From Siphonodentalium dalli (taxonomy: Eukaryota; Mollusca; Scaphopoda; Gadilida; Siphonodentaliidae), in assembly GCA_032622095.1 (NCBI GenBank), contig CP136061.1:220629148-220693147 (forward strand): a stretch of DNA of 64,000 nucleotides, in the 5' to 3' direction. Under the pieces are notes generated by a model, which worked only from the letters and a program-made list of their open reading frames with translations, made no database searches and had not been told where the DNA came from. The position numbers were made by a program, and so were the translations under genes. This document shows, in pieces, positions 1 through 12,649 of this stretch (position 1 is its first letter; each line of letters opens with the position of its first letter).

Positions 1-160
1 AAACAGTCACGAAATAGGCTCACAAAAGCCATTTAAATCATGTAATCTCAAGCTGGGACAGCATCATTAATGAACATGAATTATATTGCCTCTGGTTATT
101 TCCCCATCAGAACTTCAAAAAGTTTTTAGGTTTTGAACTGGTGGACCATCAACTCTACTT
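1..160. repeat. Foldback-element fragment, cut by the window edge
   Basis: This stretch resembles the right half of the foldback element at 62286-62774: shared blocks are GGCTCACAAAAG, AGCTGGGAC and a terminal GAACTGGTGGA. A third related end lies near 10820-10900. No coding potential is seen. Boundaries are approximate because the left part lies outside the window. Confidence 0.5.
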
Positions 161-283
161 AGATATTCATGGCATGATCTTATATCTAGGGAAAATTACT
201 CTATGGCTGTCCACTGTGGCAGATAATAGCCAATCATGTCCTCACAGTACTCAAGCCTGGAAATAGAATGTCTGTCATTAGCA

Positions 284-370
284 GAATGAGGTTCCCAGAG
301 GGTGAATTTAGTGATGCTATCCTGCACAGTGGGCTAGCATCACCAAATTCACCCTCTGTGGACCTCATTC
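284..370. repeat. Imperfect palindrome
   Basis: Two arms of about 36 nt, beginning GAATGAGGT and carrying AGAGGGTGAATTT, face each other around a short centre. A third copy of the same arm occurs at about 575-625. The layout fits a small hairpin MITE; no target duplication could be fixed. Confidence 0.55.
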
Positions 371-1664
371 GGCTTAGGCCTCATATTCTGCAAAGTATCT
401 CTATAATCTCAAATTAACATTGTTTTAGTTACTTTTTCCCCTTCTGGGAAGTTTTTATATCCTCTAATTTACAGAAGATAAAATGCATATTCGAGGTGAC
501 TAATGGGTGAACATCACCAACTTCAACTGGGGAACTTCAATCTGATCTTATGTCTCCCATAGTAGTTGAGGCCTAAGCAGAAGGAGGTTGGTTCCCAGAG
601 GGTGAATTTTGTGACGATACCTTGCAGGCTTGCTCTGATCCTTCCCTTGTGAAGACAGACAAAATTAGGTGATCACAGATTGAGAGCAGTGCGAATCCAA
701 ATGTAGTTTGGCCAAAACAAAAAACTTCCACGTTTCCGATAACATTGGGATAATTTTCCAGACAGGCAGGGATTTTTTTTTTTACAATGTTTTTTTTAAA
801 CCTTTCAGCTGCGAGCGATATAATAGTGTAGTCAAGGTCCCATGGAATATGGTAGATCAATGTGTATTGAATATGAGCCAAGCATTTGATAAAAAATGCT
901 GTCCTCAATTCATTCACTCTGCAGTGAGATCTCTACCAACTTTGAGCTTAATAACAACTTTTTTTGCTTTTGGGATTGAGAAAAATGATAAATATTCACA
1001 TTGACACTCTAACAGGTAACTATAGACTAGCCTTCTGAAGAAAACTGAAATTCTGCAGAAAATTAAAAAAAAATTGAGGCAGGCAAGAAAATCTCAGCCA
1101 GGCAGGGTATCAGAAACAAAGAGGTTTTTTTTTTGCCTGAGCATGCTCTTATTATCTAATATCGCTGTCAAATGCTGTAATAAAACATACCGTCCTTATT
1201 CATAAATTTTAATTTATTTTTTTTGGCGAATTTGAAGTTAGGAAATATTTTTAAATAACCTATATGTATAATCACATAATTTGGTAAGTTAACTTCAATT
1301 TGTAAGAAATAACAAAGGGAGAAGTGGTAACTTGTTATATTTTTGCGGAATAAAATTTTCAAATTTATTTCTCTAGATTGGTTTCTACAAATTTTATTTG
1401 ATGATATCATTCTGTTCATTAAGATATCATATTCATCAATCAGTTTTATAAACTTGCAAAGTTTCTTGCTCAATATTTTATAGTTTTTTGCTGCATAAGT
1501 ATACAAATTTAACTGCTGTTGGGGGTAAAAAAATATTATTGTGAGCTGAGTTATTGAATAAACCGGTAGTTTTTAAACATGATTTGAGTATAATATACAA
1601 ACATCATATTATAATATATATACTTTAAACGACATTGAATCCTTAAAAACTGCACATTTGTCTA
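371..1664. other. No recognisable gene
   Basis: AT-rich sequence with short T runs. Open frames of up to about 114 codons lie on both strands, but their translations are low in complexity and match no family I know. A repeat-arm copy lies at 575-625. Confidence 0.5.
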
Positions 1665-1791
1665 CAAATAAAGAGCGTTTGTCATTACGTATAACATCAA
1701 ATTAAAAAACTAGCTCATAATTCAATTCAATTGAATTATGAGCTAGTTTTTTAATTTTATGTTATATGTCATGACAAACGCTCTTTATTTG
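1665..1791. repeat. 127-bp near-perfect palindrome ending in the TAAAGAGCG motif
   Basis: The arms run from CAAATAAAGAGCGTTTGTC on the left to its inverse on the right and meet around position 1728 at an ATTCAATTGAAT centre. Both tips carry the TAAAGAGCG word that recurs across the window. It can fold into one long hairpin, as expected of a MITE or foldback element. No protein is encoded. Confidence 0.75.
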
Positions 1792-2161
1792 AGTTCCTAA
1801 TTACTACGTAGCAGTAAATTTGATTGTATTAACTTTATTTGAGTATTGTGGTTATTGAAATCCAAAATGTATTTATTTCAACAACAAAAACAAACAAATT
1901 GATTGTATTGAAAGCAAAATTGTTACTTCTGGATTTAGCATTAAACATAATTTTAGTAGTTTCAAATAGGCTGAATTATGGTGATTATTTTGTGCTATAA
2001 GCTTTGTTTTTTGTTTTGATAATTTAGCATGATTAGTAATGTATATATATACATATTTTACAGACTAATGTGTTGATTAGTCTATGATATTTGATAAGTT
2101 TAGATTTGTTGTGCTACCAAATATTATAGTGACTTATTTTTAAACTGAAGTATATGATATA

Positions 2162-2437
2162 CAGTAATGCCCAAAGTAATTGACCGCTTAACCACAGTAT
2201 AATTATGGGCAACTTTTCATAATTTAGTCGGAAATATGGGTTGTTGCCATTTATCGGAAAGTTTTTAGCTCAAGAACTTTCCGATGAATGGCTTGTTTGG
2301 CTTGTTGCCATTCATCGGAAAGTTCTTGAGCTAAGAACTTTCCGATAAATGGCAACAACACATATTTCCGACTAAATTATGAAAAGTTGCCCATAATTAT
2401 ACTGCGGTTAAGCGGTCAATTACTTTGGGCATTACTG
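2162..2437. mobile_element. 276-bp palindromic MITE with TA target duplication
   Basis: TA dinucleotides flank a nearly complete inverted repeat whose ends read CAGTAATGCCCAAAGTAATT on the left and the inverse on the right. The arms are over 120 nt long and nearly identical, separated by about 11 nt. CAGT ends with a TA duplication fit a non-autonomous Tc1/mariner-pogo element. A diverged relative begins at 17405. There is no transposase. Confidence 0.8.
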
Positions 2438-4968
2438 TATTATGTTTTTCGGATTTGTGGGAATACCGACATATATCAATAACTTTTATTTACCCCATAT
2501 AATTGTATTTGTCGTTAGTAAACATCTTGTCAAGAAAATCATAAATTCTTTGCAATAAGGATTGCTCAGGATAAATATGTCTCTTTAGTAAAGTGAACCA
2601 TAAAGAGCTGTGATTACTTAGATAACTGATGCATTTTGATTCAGTAATACTGATATGGAGTAGATGCAATATGAGAACATTTTAGAGATTGATCTTAATT
2701 TACATATTAAGGAGGGGAGATAATAGATTAATAGGGTATATGAAAACCATATGTTCTCCTCGAGAGTATAACTTCATTAGCATTCTTTTGAAATGTTATC
2801 ACGTTCATGGATTTGTGTTTGTTTCATGTATTCATAAGATTGGTATGGGTTGTTTACCTACATAATCATAATATAGATGGCTACATGATTGCTTGGTTGA
2901 AATATGATATACTTATGACAAATTGATTTTCTAGGTATCAGCTAAGAACCAGATATTCACCACAATATTTCCATAGAGTTAGCTTAATGATTGTAACCTA
3001 GGCCTCGATTGTAAGATTTACATTTACCAAGTTAATGTTCTTGTAATTGGTTCGCATATGTCTAACGTTTCACGCTCACCCCCATTATATATGTCAAACA
3101 TACTCCTATTTTCATAAAATTATTATGAAAAGGTGATATTGAGAATTTGTGATACCATTTAAAGCTTGTTACATTGTTTTTACACACACCGGTGCTGTTA
3201 TGGTGCTTCCGTATATCTAGTCTGATATTTGATATATATTTAAAAACATTGTGTATTGTATTTTAAGATCTGTTCCGAGTTTGAAATAAAATAAGTAAAA
3301 TTAAGTTGTAGTTTGTATAATTCCATTTTTATAGTCGGTATCATAATATGGAAGATTGGTTGGTGTATACACGAATATAGGTACACACATTTTTTATAGA
3401 AGTATCAAGAAAAGTACTGTTCATAAACATAAATAAATATGTATACATATGTATAGCACACGAATTAATGTTTATCAATTCAATTGTGTATTTGAACAAT
3501 AATTTGAGATATCTCATAACCTGAACAAAATTCAAATAATAGTTCAGTCATTAGTGTTGTCAGTACACTACATGGTTATAGTCTGTATAGCACATATACA
3601 ACTGGTTCGAACACAGGCTATCACAGGTTCGTGTCAAACCAAAATAGTAATTATATTCGTGTATCTGGGCAATTTGATTTCCATTGCGAAATTTACTCTC
3701 TGGCTCTGCATAGTCTTTGCTCACCCTGAGTGATTTAGCAAAGTAATAACCAGATAAAGGTATATATATCTTGTATGTGTTTGACATTACATTGAGAAAT
3801 CACATAACCTGTGAATACAAATCTCATATTTACCCACAAATCTGGATATTGCTTTCAGTAATAACACACCCTCTGAAAGCACATATCAACGTTACCGACA
3901 CACATTAATTAGATTAATCTCATTTGCATGGATCACATATCATTTATATCCATATTGATTTCATAGAACACCAACTTTGATCTAAGGTTTAATATACAGC
4001 TGATAATACATTCGTGTAAACTGAATAAATCTATGACTATAAGAATGTAGGAATTTCCGCTGGTGGGTTAAATGTTCCCATTAAAACTATCGCGATCATT
4101 TTCCCTGGTCGGCTCGATATATTCGTCATTGATAAATTAGTAAGGGTATATCATATAACATTACTAATTGTAATCTTAATTAGTAGATTAGATATCCAGG
4201 CTGTGAGCCATATATCCTTAGTAATTGTAAAAGTGGATTGGCTAGAGGTGGTCCCATAGGTTACTATAGAAAAGTGGAATGCCAATATTCTTAGTACACA
4301 TACTACTCAGGGGAGTGAAACCTAGAACCGTCACGCTAGTTTAGATTGAACTCTCACCTTATTTCAGATTGTCAACATAGCACTAATTACCCGGCAGCAA
4401 TCCGTCGGGTCATTGACAATTCATTGCAGAATAGTTCACATCGGATCACCATATGATGAGGAATGCCAGGTGATAGGAAGTATCACTCCGACCAACCGAT
4501 CCGCTGTATCTCAATGTTCAAAAATGATTACTCTCGAAATAGGCTATCTTCATATCAACTGAATCCCAAATGTACATACAAAAATTGTCCTGACTGCAAC
4601 GATGTGTAATAAGTAGTATAATATTCGTATAGCGATAACTGACATTGTATAACAAGAGAGAATGATAGATAATACAAGTGCACCATCACCCTATCGCAGG
4701 AAATACATGAATGTATTATTCGAATGCCTTGTCCGACCCATTGGTTAAACAATTATCATTCTCCGCTGGCCTCATCCACATATCCATACTCCACATGCTT
4801 GTACTTTACATACCATATCACAAACTGAGCGATGAACGGTGAACGACAAACGAATTATACTATTATTTATTAAAAAACAGACATTTATATACCAATTTTT
4901 AAAGTTAACAAGACAAAACCTAGATAAATTAAAATTATTATTACATGTATAGTTATATTACTTTTCAA
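2438..4968. other. No recognisable gene
   Basis: AT-rich sequence of about 2.5 kb. All open frames are below 80 codons and none shows a known domain. I see no clear repeat structure. Confidence 0.5.
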
Positions 4969-5110
4969 CGGGGACGGCAGGTAGACAACCTTCTTGGTTA
5001 TGCTGTCCCCGATAGCTCATTGAATGTTATACTATTGCACTGTGTATATAATTGTAAATATCATATGAATGAGTTATGAATAAATAATCATAGTCATAGT
5101 CATAGTCTCA
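4969..5110. repeat. Hairpin followed by LINE-like 3' tail
   Basis: A stem (CGGGGACGGCA pairing with TGCTGTCCCCG, 4969-5011) is followed by TGAATAAATAA and a short ATAGTC microsatellite. This arrangement resembles the 3' untranslated end of a non-LTR retrotransposon, but no reverse-transcriptase coding sequence precedes it here. The assignment is an inference from shape only. Confidence 0.4.
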
Positions 5111-5179
5111 GTGCAGCAAATAAATCAGAGTCATATCGGTATTATAAAGACGCTTCTCGATGTAAGTGCTGGTAAAATT

Positions 5180-5560
5180 ACCTGGCAAATTGGCAAATTA
5201 TCAGCCTGTTCTCCCGAAAACCTGCGCATTATCTGCTTATAATAGAACTGATTTTAGGTAGATAATCTGCTTAGAATCTCTAATTTTGAGTCGATAATGT
5301 GCTGAAAATGAGAACATTTTAGTCACATGATCAACTCATAATGATACGATTCTAAGCATTTTATGTGCGGACAGTGACAAATAAGCCAACTCTACTCACA
5401 ACTATTCGAGTGTACACAGTTTAACACGTGTTTTCACTGTGGCCCGCGCCATTAAACGAAATAACGGTCATGAGTCCATTATCACAATATGTACCTATTT
5501 CACATTATAGGTCGATTACGTGCGTATTTGAGCGAGGATATGTTGCAAATTCTTCATAGA
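5180..5560 (+). repeat. Dispersed repeat family R1, copy 1
   Basis: Shares long blocks with 6305-6625 and, inverted, with 11080-11330. Diagnostic words are ATCTGCTTATAATAGAA, GGTAGATAATCTGCTTAGAA and TTTTCACTGTGGCCCG. The sequence is non-coding, and no terminal repeats or target duplication were found. Confidence 0.7.
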
Positions 5561-5759
5561 TGGCTATACAGTGTATACATATATGTTGTATTCTTTTTAA
5601 ATGATAAATTTGGGAATTTCATAACATAAGTTTTCGATTGTTTTATCTGTTATTTGACCGATTAGATGCCACGAATAATTGAACTATTGATTCTCGTCAG
5701 ATATGACACGAGTCATAAACTCATTTTCATTATAATTAACATGGTGTTTACGTCGTTCA

Positions 5760-5855
5760 TAGAGCACATGAGTGTATTGTGCACTCATCCATGACTCAAA
5801 TTCATTCATTTGTTGCATATATTCTGTTAGAGTATAATAGGAGGTGGTACATAAA
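5760..5855 (+). repeat. Partial copy of the repeat at 27891
   Basis: ATTCATTCATTTGTTGCATAT and flanking bases match the right half of the palindrome at 27891-27963. Only half of the hairpin is present here. Confidence 0.5.
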
Positions 5856-5914
5856 TGGCCGGAATTAGTGCACAGTACCCATACAACCCATTCTGTGCTA
5901 AATACTCATTAAGG

Positions 5915-6090
5915 AGTAAGTTCCCTTGGGAAATGTTCAGATAATAAGGCCGTTTGTTGAACTTGTTATCTGAACATTTACCACCAATGAATAAGAATTC
6001 TTCTGCACATGTATTATCTTTTCGTCTGCTCAATTCTCCCGAGCACCCCTCCAGATGAATAATAAACCATTCCAGTATATACATTTATAA
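5915..6090 (+). repeat. Dispersed hairpin repeat (AATGTTCAGATAATA)
   Basis: Opposed copies of AATGTTCAGATAA form a hairpin, followed about 60 nt later by a CCCCTCCAGATGAA block. The same layout is found at 27040-27225, inverted at 44815-44955, and as the hairpin alone at 58683-58736. This is probably a small non-autonomous element. Confidence 0.6.
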
Positions 6091-6304
6091 CAGATGGGAG
6101 AATCCAAATAGTAAAGAAAGGATTAAATGTGTGATTATTCTGTTTAATTTTGCCATGTGGAATGAGAAACGGCAAGGAATCATGTCAAGTAGAAATAAAT
6201 GTATCGACATCCACAAAACAGCGACCTTGATTGTTCTACATATATGCATTGGTAGATGGTGATGTCCTGAGAAACTAAGTCTGTTTAATTGTGTCAATTA
6301 TATA

Positions 6305-6625
6305 GTCCCATTTGTACTCCCAAAAACCAGCATATTATCTGCTTATAATAGAATTTGTTTTAGGTAGATAATCTGCTTAGAATCGCGTCATTTCGAGAAG
6401 ATGAGCTGAAAATGAGAACATTTTAGTCTCATTATCGACTCATAATTAGGCGACTCTGAGCAGATTATGTGCGGACGATGACACATAAAATGCCAACTCA
6501 CGACTTTCGAGGTGTACGCATGTTAACAGGTGTTTTCACTGTGGCCCGCACCATAAAACGAAATAACGGGTAAGAGTCCATTATGTGCTTATTTCACATT
6601 ATATTATTTCCGCGAGGATATGTTG
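6305..6625 (+). repeat. Dispersed repeat family R1, copy 2
   Basis: Diverged copy of 5180-5560 in the same orientation, carrying the ATCTGCTTATAATAGAA and CACTGTGGCCCGCACC blocks. A shorter piece with CACTGTGGCCCGAACC lies at about 7815-7960. Confidence 0.7.
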
Positions 6626-7556
6626 ATAGTTTAATTCGACGTACACAAGCTTGTGATATCGCTACAGAAGACTAATGGAATGGATCTGCAACGTAAAACC
6701 GACATCTGTAACGACCGATAACAACAATCTGATTTACGTTCAAGGAAACTTGGACTATGTCAAATAGTGACATTGGTTTGTCATTATCTCCACGGAATAT
6801 ACCGATATTGATATATTCCCAACTGAGTTCTTAAGAATCTCAGGGAAATATTAAGCCCATCGTTAACTAAGTATCGCTTTCATCACATCATTAATATCAG
6901 TTATAATAGCCTTGGGAATTTGACATTATAAAAAGTATAGAGCACGAATTATTGTGGCAGATGTTATGGGCGACATTTTCCGATTAAAACTATCGTATCG
7001 GTGGGTGGCTCCAATGATACAAGCAACTCGATCAATATAACTCCACCCGTCCGCTATGCTACTCATCCAGAGAATAGGCGTCACTTCCTCCTGGGATGCA
7101 CTGCGACTGAAACTATTAAGAAAAATCACATTGAGGCAGTGACAATGTAGTCGATAATCAACAAACATTGATGAGATGTGTAATTATGTTTTAACTCGTT
7201 TCACTCGAACAAACAGAAATTATTTATTTTTGGTTCTCAGCCGAGTTTCGAGAGTATTTTTGAGGGACGATTCCTATTCTCTATTGAGCCATCGGCTGCA
7301 TAAATCGTAAAAAAAAAAAAAAACATTAGAACAATTTATAGTGCTTTCCGTAGCGCTATCGTGAGATTATAGTCACTGGCCATCAGTATGTTTAAAAAAC
7401 CAGTTAAAATCTACTCTCGAAATATACAGAAATCGACTTTTTATTTTCCGACTGTGCCGAGGGCTCGGTTCTCTGAGAATAACTCGAGTCTCTGCCTTAC
7501 ATAAAGTAATGCGTGCCATCAGCTTGATTTATACCAATATGACTGACTACATAATC
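6626..7556. other. No recognisable gene
   Basis: Contains an A run at about 7309-7323 and short open frames only. No domain or clear repeat was recognised. Confidence 0.5.
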
Positions 7557-8140
7557 TATATATATATAAAAGAGTAGGATATATCAGTCAGTCTGTCTGT
7601 CTGTCCGGATTTTCTCCCATACTGCTGGTCCGATTTCAACCAATTTGGGTACCCTGGCAGAGGTTATAACGGCGTAAGTTTTTAAAAAATTTGATTTAAA
7701 AAAACACACAAACATTAAAATAAGCCCACTATGGGCTATTTCAGAATAAAATTAATGTGAATATTTAGTTTCAATATGAACATATTTACAGATCAGATTA
7801 AGCTCTTTACATATGTGTTTCCACTGTGGCCCGAACCATCCAACATAATAATGGGTATAAGTCCACTATGGGCTTGTTCCAGAATCAAATAAGTCCAATA
7901 TGAACCAATGGCATTGATTATGTCCAATATGAACCTATTTGCACGAGGATAAATTGAAGTAGCATAATAAATATTATCTACACATGTATATATAAAAGAG
8001 TAGGATTTGTCTGTCATGCGCGCGAAGCGCAGAGCCACATGCCCTTAACGCACAAAGGGGTCACATGCCCATTTGTGCAGGGGCCGCTGGCTCATATGGC
8101 GCGGAATAAAGGCTCCCTTGTGGAGCCTGTTTCAGTTCGT
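7557..8140. repeat. Repeat mosaic with twin TATATAAAAGAGTAGGAT starts
   Basis: The word TATATAAAAGAGTAGGAT occurs twice, at about 7561 and 7988. The first copy is followed by a (GTCT) run and CCGATTTCAACCAA, a combination common in invertebrate intergenic repeats. R1-like sequence lies between. A small hairpin, GGCTCCCTTGTGGAGCC, sits near 8110. No gene is seen. Confidence 0.5.
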
Positions 8141-8294
8141 TAGTTATAAACCTGACATTGTGTGAGAGGCGTATGTATTCATGTCCATTAGCACGTCCGA
8201 TAAAATGCAGCTGGGTCAAAGGGCACTTATATAGTTACAATCACAAGCAAAGTTTTAAAATTCTCACCACGCTCTACTTGTATACAGCGTCCTA

Positions 8295-8670
8295 TAACGG
8301 GCCCTAATATTAAATCCTGTTTTGAATGTTTGCACTCCAAAATACACTTAATAATATTGGCCCTTGAATGTCTCCTGGTATCAAAATAGGTCGATACCTA
8401 CTTGAACTACCTTTCTACGAAAATGGTATGTCCCGGAAAGACTCTTAGAGGTAAAACAAATTTGAACACTTTGGAACAGAAAAGAGTGGCCCGTGTTAGT
8501 TTATTCCTGATATGGTAAAAATAACGAGCGTTTCTTTCACTGGAAAATGGTTATAGCCATGTCAAGTATTTTTCAGAGCCTATGAAGCCGGTATATAAAA
8601 TAAATCGTGTATTTGTCAACCTATCGTATACCTTGGAAGCTCGAATGAGCCATGTCCGTTTAATGACCAT
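8295..8670 (+). repeat. Dispersed repeat family R2, copy 1
   Basis: Matches 16655-17035 in inverted orientation, and a short relic at 34745-34860. Shared features are GTTAGTTTATTCCTGATATG, an AACGAGCGTTTC word, GAAGCCGGTATAT and TTTGAACACTTTGGAACAG-like sequence. Non-coding. Confidence 0.65.
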
Positions 8671-9921
8671 ATGTTTTATGACATTACGAGATATAGCCGA
8701 AAGTCATATATCTTTGCTCGACAATATATAGCGTCGAAATGTCTGAGGAATAGATATTGAAAACCGTGATGATCATTTTTTTCATGTAAATTGAACAATC
8801 AAGACTGTGACGAAACGTTTACAGGTGCCGTGTCTTTTCGCGAAAACACTTACAACAACAATATAAACAACAGGAGCAATAACAAGAAAATTCTACTAAA
8901 CTAGTTGACAGATGTATTTGCATCGCTGTGTCTAAACATACAAGAGAAACGCATAATATTACAACTAATTTACTTAAAAGTGTCGTAAAATGAAATTGCT
9001 ATCAAAAATGTTACAAAGTTCTGATAATATTCACAATTCCTGCATTCCAGTGTGTAACGAAAAATAAGACAAGACAGCTATTTCCAAGTGACATAAGCTA
9101 AATTTATGATCCCTCTGGTTAAAACGTCTTATTGTATACCTCTCAATCAATACAGAAAGTTCAGAGAAGAGATATGTCAATTTTGCGTACACATGAAGAG
9201 AAATAACGTCCATAAGAAACAACAATGAGTCTGTGCTCAGTAATTGTTTGCATGGCGTAACTTTGTGAGAAAGAGATGTTATGACAATGACAAAATAACT
9301 GTAGTTAGGTAATATATGAAACTTGAAATATATTGTTTTGGCCCAATGATTGTTTGAACATGATTTTGGTCTTACATTTGGGCTATTTTGTGAATAAAAA
9401 CTACTCCGCACATCTACAGAGAACCGGAGCCACCGCGATTAAGATGCAAAGAATCGGAGCCCTCAAAAGAGAACCCTAATCTTCACAAGATTTGCTTCGT
9501 AGCTTGTTTAAAAAAAAATTAAGTTACTGTTAACTTTTTTAGCTTCCCCCAGTGGATGTTACGGTCTCCATATTTCCAAAGTTACGGTATTTTGGGGAAA
9601 TGCTGTTGAAATGAAGTCTTTTCTTCACCAACTGACAAATACCGAGTACTTTCCCTATAATATTTAAAATTGTTACGATAAACTGACCCGATTTTGGGAC
9701 GAATAGTACAAACCTTCACTTGTGCAACCATTGCTCCTTCCTTTGGAATGATGAGAGGAAACGCGTGGCAGAAAGATTGCTTTGAGTATGATGATGATGA
9801 TATGAAAATGAGCAAAAATGTAAAGAATCGGAAACTTTACTCGGAAGAGAATATAAATAAAACTCCGCAGAAAACTAAATCGCTAGGAGTAGTTCAACAA
9901 GTACAGTGATAAAACATCTGC
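8671..9921. other. No recognisable gene
   Basis: The longest open frame (126 codons, minus strand, 9031-9411) has no family I recognise and no supporting splice or promoter context. The rest is ordinary AT-rich sequence. Confidence 0.5.
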
Positions 9922-10115
9922 CAACCATGTATCAACCATGTATCAACCATGTATCAACCATGTATCAACCATGTATCAACCATGTATCAAAACATGTATC
10001 AACCATGTATCAACCATGTATCAAAACATGTATCAACCATGTATCAACCATGTATCAACCATGTATCAAAACCATGTATCAAAACCATGTATCAAAACCA
10101 TGTATCAAAACATGT
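9922..10115. repeat. 11-bp minisatellite
   Basis: About 17 tandem copies of CAACCATGTAT, with occasional 12- and 13-bp variants (CAAAACATGTAT, CAAAACCATGTAT) that become more frequent towards the right end. Plus-strand frames stay open through the array because the unit lacks stops, which is a by-product of the repeat rather than evidence for a protein. Confidence 0.95.
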
Positions 10116-10158
10116 CTGATTACCTGAACTCAATCACTTGATTGCAGACGACTTAGGC

Positions 10159-10223
10159 CAATGCATTCTCTTATATATGCGAGGCGACCTATGGTCGACT
10201 CGCATATATAAGAGAATGCATTG
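10159..10223. repeat. Solo copy of the AATGCATTCTCTTATATATG hairpin
   Basis: A 65-bp palindrome with arms CAATGCATTCTCTTATATAT and a GGTCGAC-containing centre. The same hairpin occurs twice inside each of the MITEs at 21745, 34861 (one arm eroded) and 54107. Here it stands without their TTAA-flanked ends. Confidence 0.85.
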
Positions 10224-10477
10224 ACACAGGGTAAAAAAAATGCTTCATGCACTGTACACCAATCTAACATGTTTTAGGATACTCGATTAATTCTCTACCT
10301 GCCAACATAAATTCTTCAGTGTGCTTCAATAAATGTATTGATACCGAGCTGATGCTGCACTGCCGCCTCGATGGTACTCATATCAGTTTCCAGTGTAATA
10401 CGCCTACTCGTTTCGGTCATGCAGTCACTATGTTCCACAATAAACGTTAAAATTACGGGCCGGATTCGTCATCTCCG

Positions 10478-10511
10478 GTTTAAACCTCCGAGTTTAAACC
10501 TGGTTTAAACC
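10478..10511. repeat. Three GTTTAAACC words in 34 bp
   Basis: GTTTAAAC palindromes occur three times with about 12-bp spacing. Another GGTTTAAACC lies near 14255. Too short to assign a role. Confidence 0.5.
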
Positions 10512-10819
10512 TACATTGGCGGTCCAGCCAAATCGGGTCTAAGGCGGCATTTTTTTCGTTCAGTTACAAACTAATTGACAACTCGATTTGGTGATATGAG
10601 CATACAGTCAAACTACCCATTACCTATCGGACCAAAAAACAAGCCGATATAATGGTTATTGACACGCCATAAATTATCGCGAACGCGTTCACGCTCATTG
10701 GATTTATTGATTGAGAAATAAGTTTGAAGTGGGCAACCATACAGAGGCACAGCTTTTAATAAAGAAATATATTACATGAGTTGCTTTTTTCAATGTAATA
10801 AATTTTCCGTCATGCAGAA

Positions 10820-10900
10820 AATCAAAAAGTTCCCAGGTTTTGAACTGGTGGAATATTATGGGAATTTATGGGCGGAGCCAGAGTAAAGATTCGTGGCATG
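10820..10900. repeat. End of a foldback-family element
   Basis: AAAAAGTTCCCAGGTTTTGA and ACTGGTGGAATAT match the right end of the 62286-62774 element and the fragment at the start of the window. The opposite end was not located. Confidence 0.5.
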
Positions 10901-11079
10901 ATCTACATCAAAATAAGTTATAAAATTTGACTCATATAGCAATACAAGTTTAGGATTGCAAACTATGTGTATAGCATATCTGTTCATGCAGTAGCATCGT
11001 TTTGGTGTCAAAATTAAAACCTTGAACCATTCAAATGAATTCGTAGAAAACACCACTATTTGTGATTGCCACAAGCCAA

Positions 11080-11330
11080 CAAAAACGCGGGCCATAGTGA
11101 AAACACATGTTAAAGAGCGTACACCTCAAAAGTCGTGGGTTGGCTTATTTGTATCATTCCCTGCACATAATATACTTAGAATCGCCTCATTATTATTTGA
11201 TAATGTGACTAGAATGCTCTCATTTTCAGCACATTATCGACTCAAAATTATGCGGCTCTAAGCAGATTGTCTACCTAAAATAAGTTTTGTATAAGCAGAT
11301 AATATGCGATTGCGGGAGAACAAGCTGATA
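11080..11330 (-). repeat. Dispersed repeat family R1, inverted copy
   Basis: Reverse complement of the 5180 and 6305 copies: it begins GCGGGCCATAGTGAAAACAC and ends near AGCAGATAATATGCG. One TAAAGAGCG word lies inside at 11111. Confidence 0.7.
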
Positions 11331-11336
11331 AAGAAG

Positions 11337-11492
11337 CCCAGAATAGCAAATCCTTGGAATAGCGAACCATCGGAGTATCGAACGTTCGGAATAGAGAACC
11401 TTCGGAATAAAGAACATTTGGAAATAGAGAAACTTCGGAATAAATAACATTCGGAATAGAGAACCTTCGGAATAAAGAACCTTCGGAAAAAC
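11337..11492. repeat. Minisatellite of about 16 bp
   Basis: Roughly nine degenerate copies of GGAATAGAGAACCTTC, spaced 15-17 bp. It encodes nothing recognisable. Confidence 0.85.
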
Positions 11493-12619
11493 ACTACCCG
11501 ATTATGTATTGACTGAGAAGATTGAGAGAATTAGCCGCACATTAATACTTGAACTGCACACATAGAAAGTGGCCAGAACAATCCACAAAAGCAATCTTTA
11601 ATACCACTTTTAATATATAATAATCATGAACAATTGTCAAATTCATCAATGATCTACTACATGCAGTGCTCCATTCAAACTGACTGTCTAACATAATATT
11701 GTCTGCATGGTATTGAGCCACAAACCTACAACTAACTCTCTAATGCAAACTTATTATTCAATAAGGAATGAATCCCACGATCTTCATTCTTATTCCGTAT
11801 GTTGCTGAGTACTAACGACCTACACAGCAGAAACTGTTCCGCACCTTTTTATCTGTATACAAGGTTCTTCGAAGTCAACGGAGGAAACTTTAACAATAAC
11901 AAACGACAACGATGGCTCCCGTCCGAGTGGTTTTCTATACAAGATGCAATTTTCTTCCGGGAACGTTACAATAGGGCGGTTCAGATGGAAACAGAACTTC
12001 TAACTTCGCCCGCCAGGTATAAAATACTAACTTTCTGTGTCCTAGGCGAATTGCTTTTGACCACCGAATGGCCACTACAAGTCTGTTGGGAAACATTGAA
12101 TGTCGCCTTTATGTAATATTTTTCAATGACCTTGTGGTTGGAACTAGGTTAGATTTTCTAGCCATTAGGAAAAAGAAACAAGCACCAAAAAGTAGTATCT
12201 AATTTGCAAGAGAAATCCATAAAATATGAAAATCACATAGAATATCAGCAGTTGCAGGTGAAGCTTATTTTGGACAATGCTGTTTCAATCGAGAAATGCC
12301 CATTACCAATAGTTTCAATTAATAGGCATTGAACGCCTCGTAGTCATACTTTAGAACAATATGCAGATATTTCACTCCTGATAAGTAATTTTGAATTGAG
12401 GAGGATGATTTAAATGATCTGCTTAGAAACTGAACGTAGAAGGTAGCACAAGAACCAGTTTAAAGAAATACAAAATTGCAGATAGGTCACGGTTTTAAAA
12501 TTCGGTGGGAGACTATTGTATCTTCCTTCAAGGATTGTAGTTATATATATAAAGGGAACAAATGAACGTACCCATTACTATCCATCCAGGATTCAAATGA
12601 AACATTGCTGGAATTAAGT
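11493..12619. other. No recognisable gene
   Basis: A plus-strand open frame of 105 codons (11799-12116) has no recognised domain. The position is where a DIRS element to the right could carry its recombinase on the minus strand, but I saw no tyrosine-recombinase motif here. Confidence 0.4.
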
Positions 12620-12649
12620 CACCACTCAATTTAAAAAACAGAGAGATTG

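Noticed and set aside
8105-8130. Histone-type 3' stem-loop (GGCTCCCTTGTGGAGCC)
   Set aside because: The loop and stem do not fit the histone consensus, and no histone gene is nearby.
9922-10115. CRISPR-like array
   Set aside because: The repeats are contiguous without spacers, in a eukaryotic context.
9906-10141. Repetitive open frames over the CAACCATGTAT array
   Set aside because: All frames stay open because the unit has no stop on this strand; no start context or partner exon.
11799-12116. 105-codon plus-strand frame next to the DIRS relic
   Set aside because: No recombinase or other motif could be recognised.
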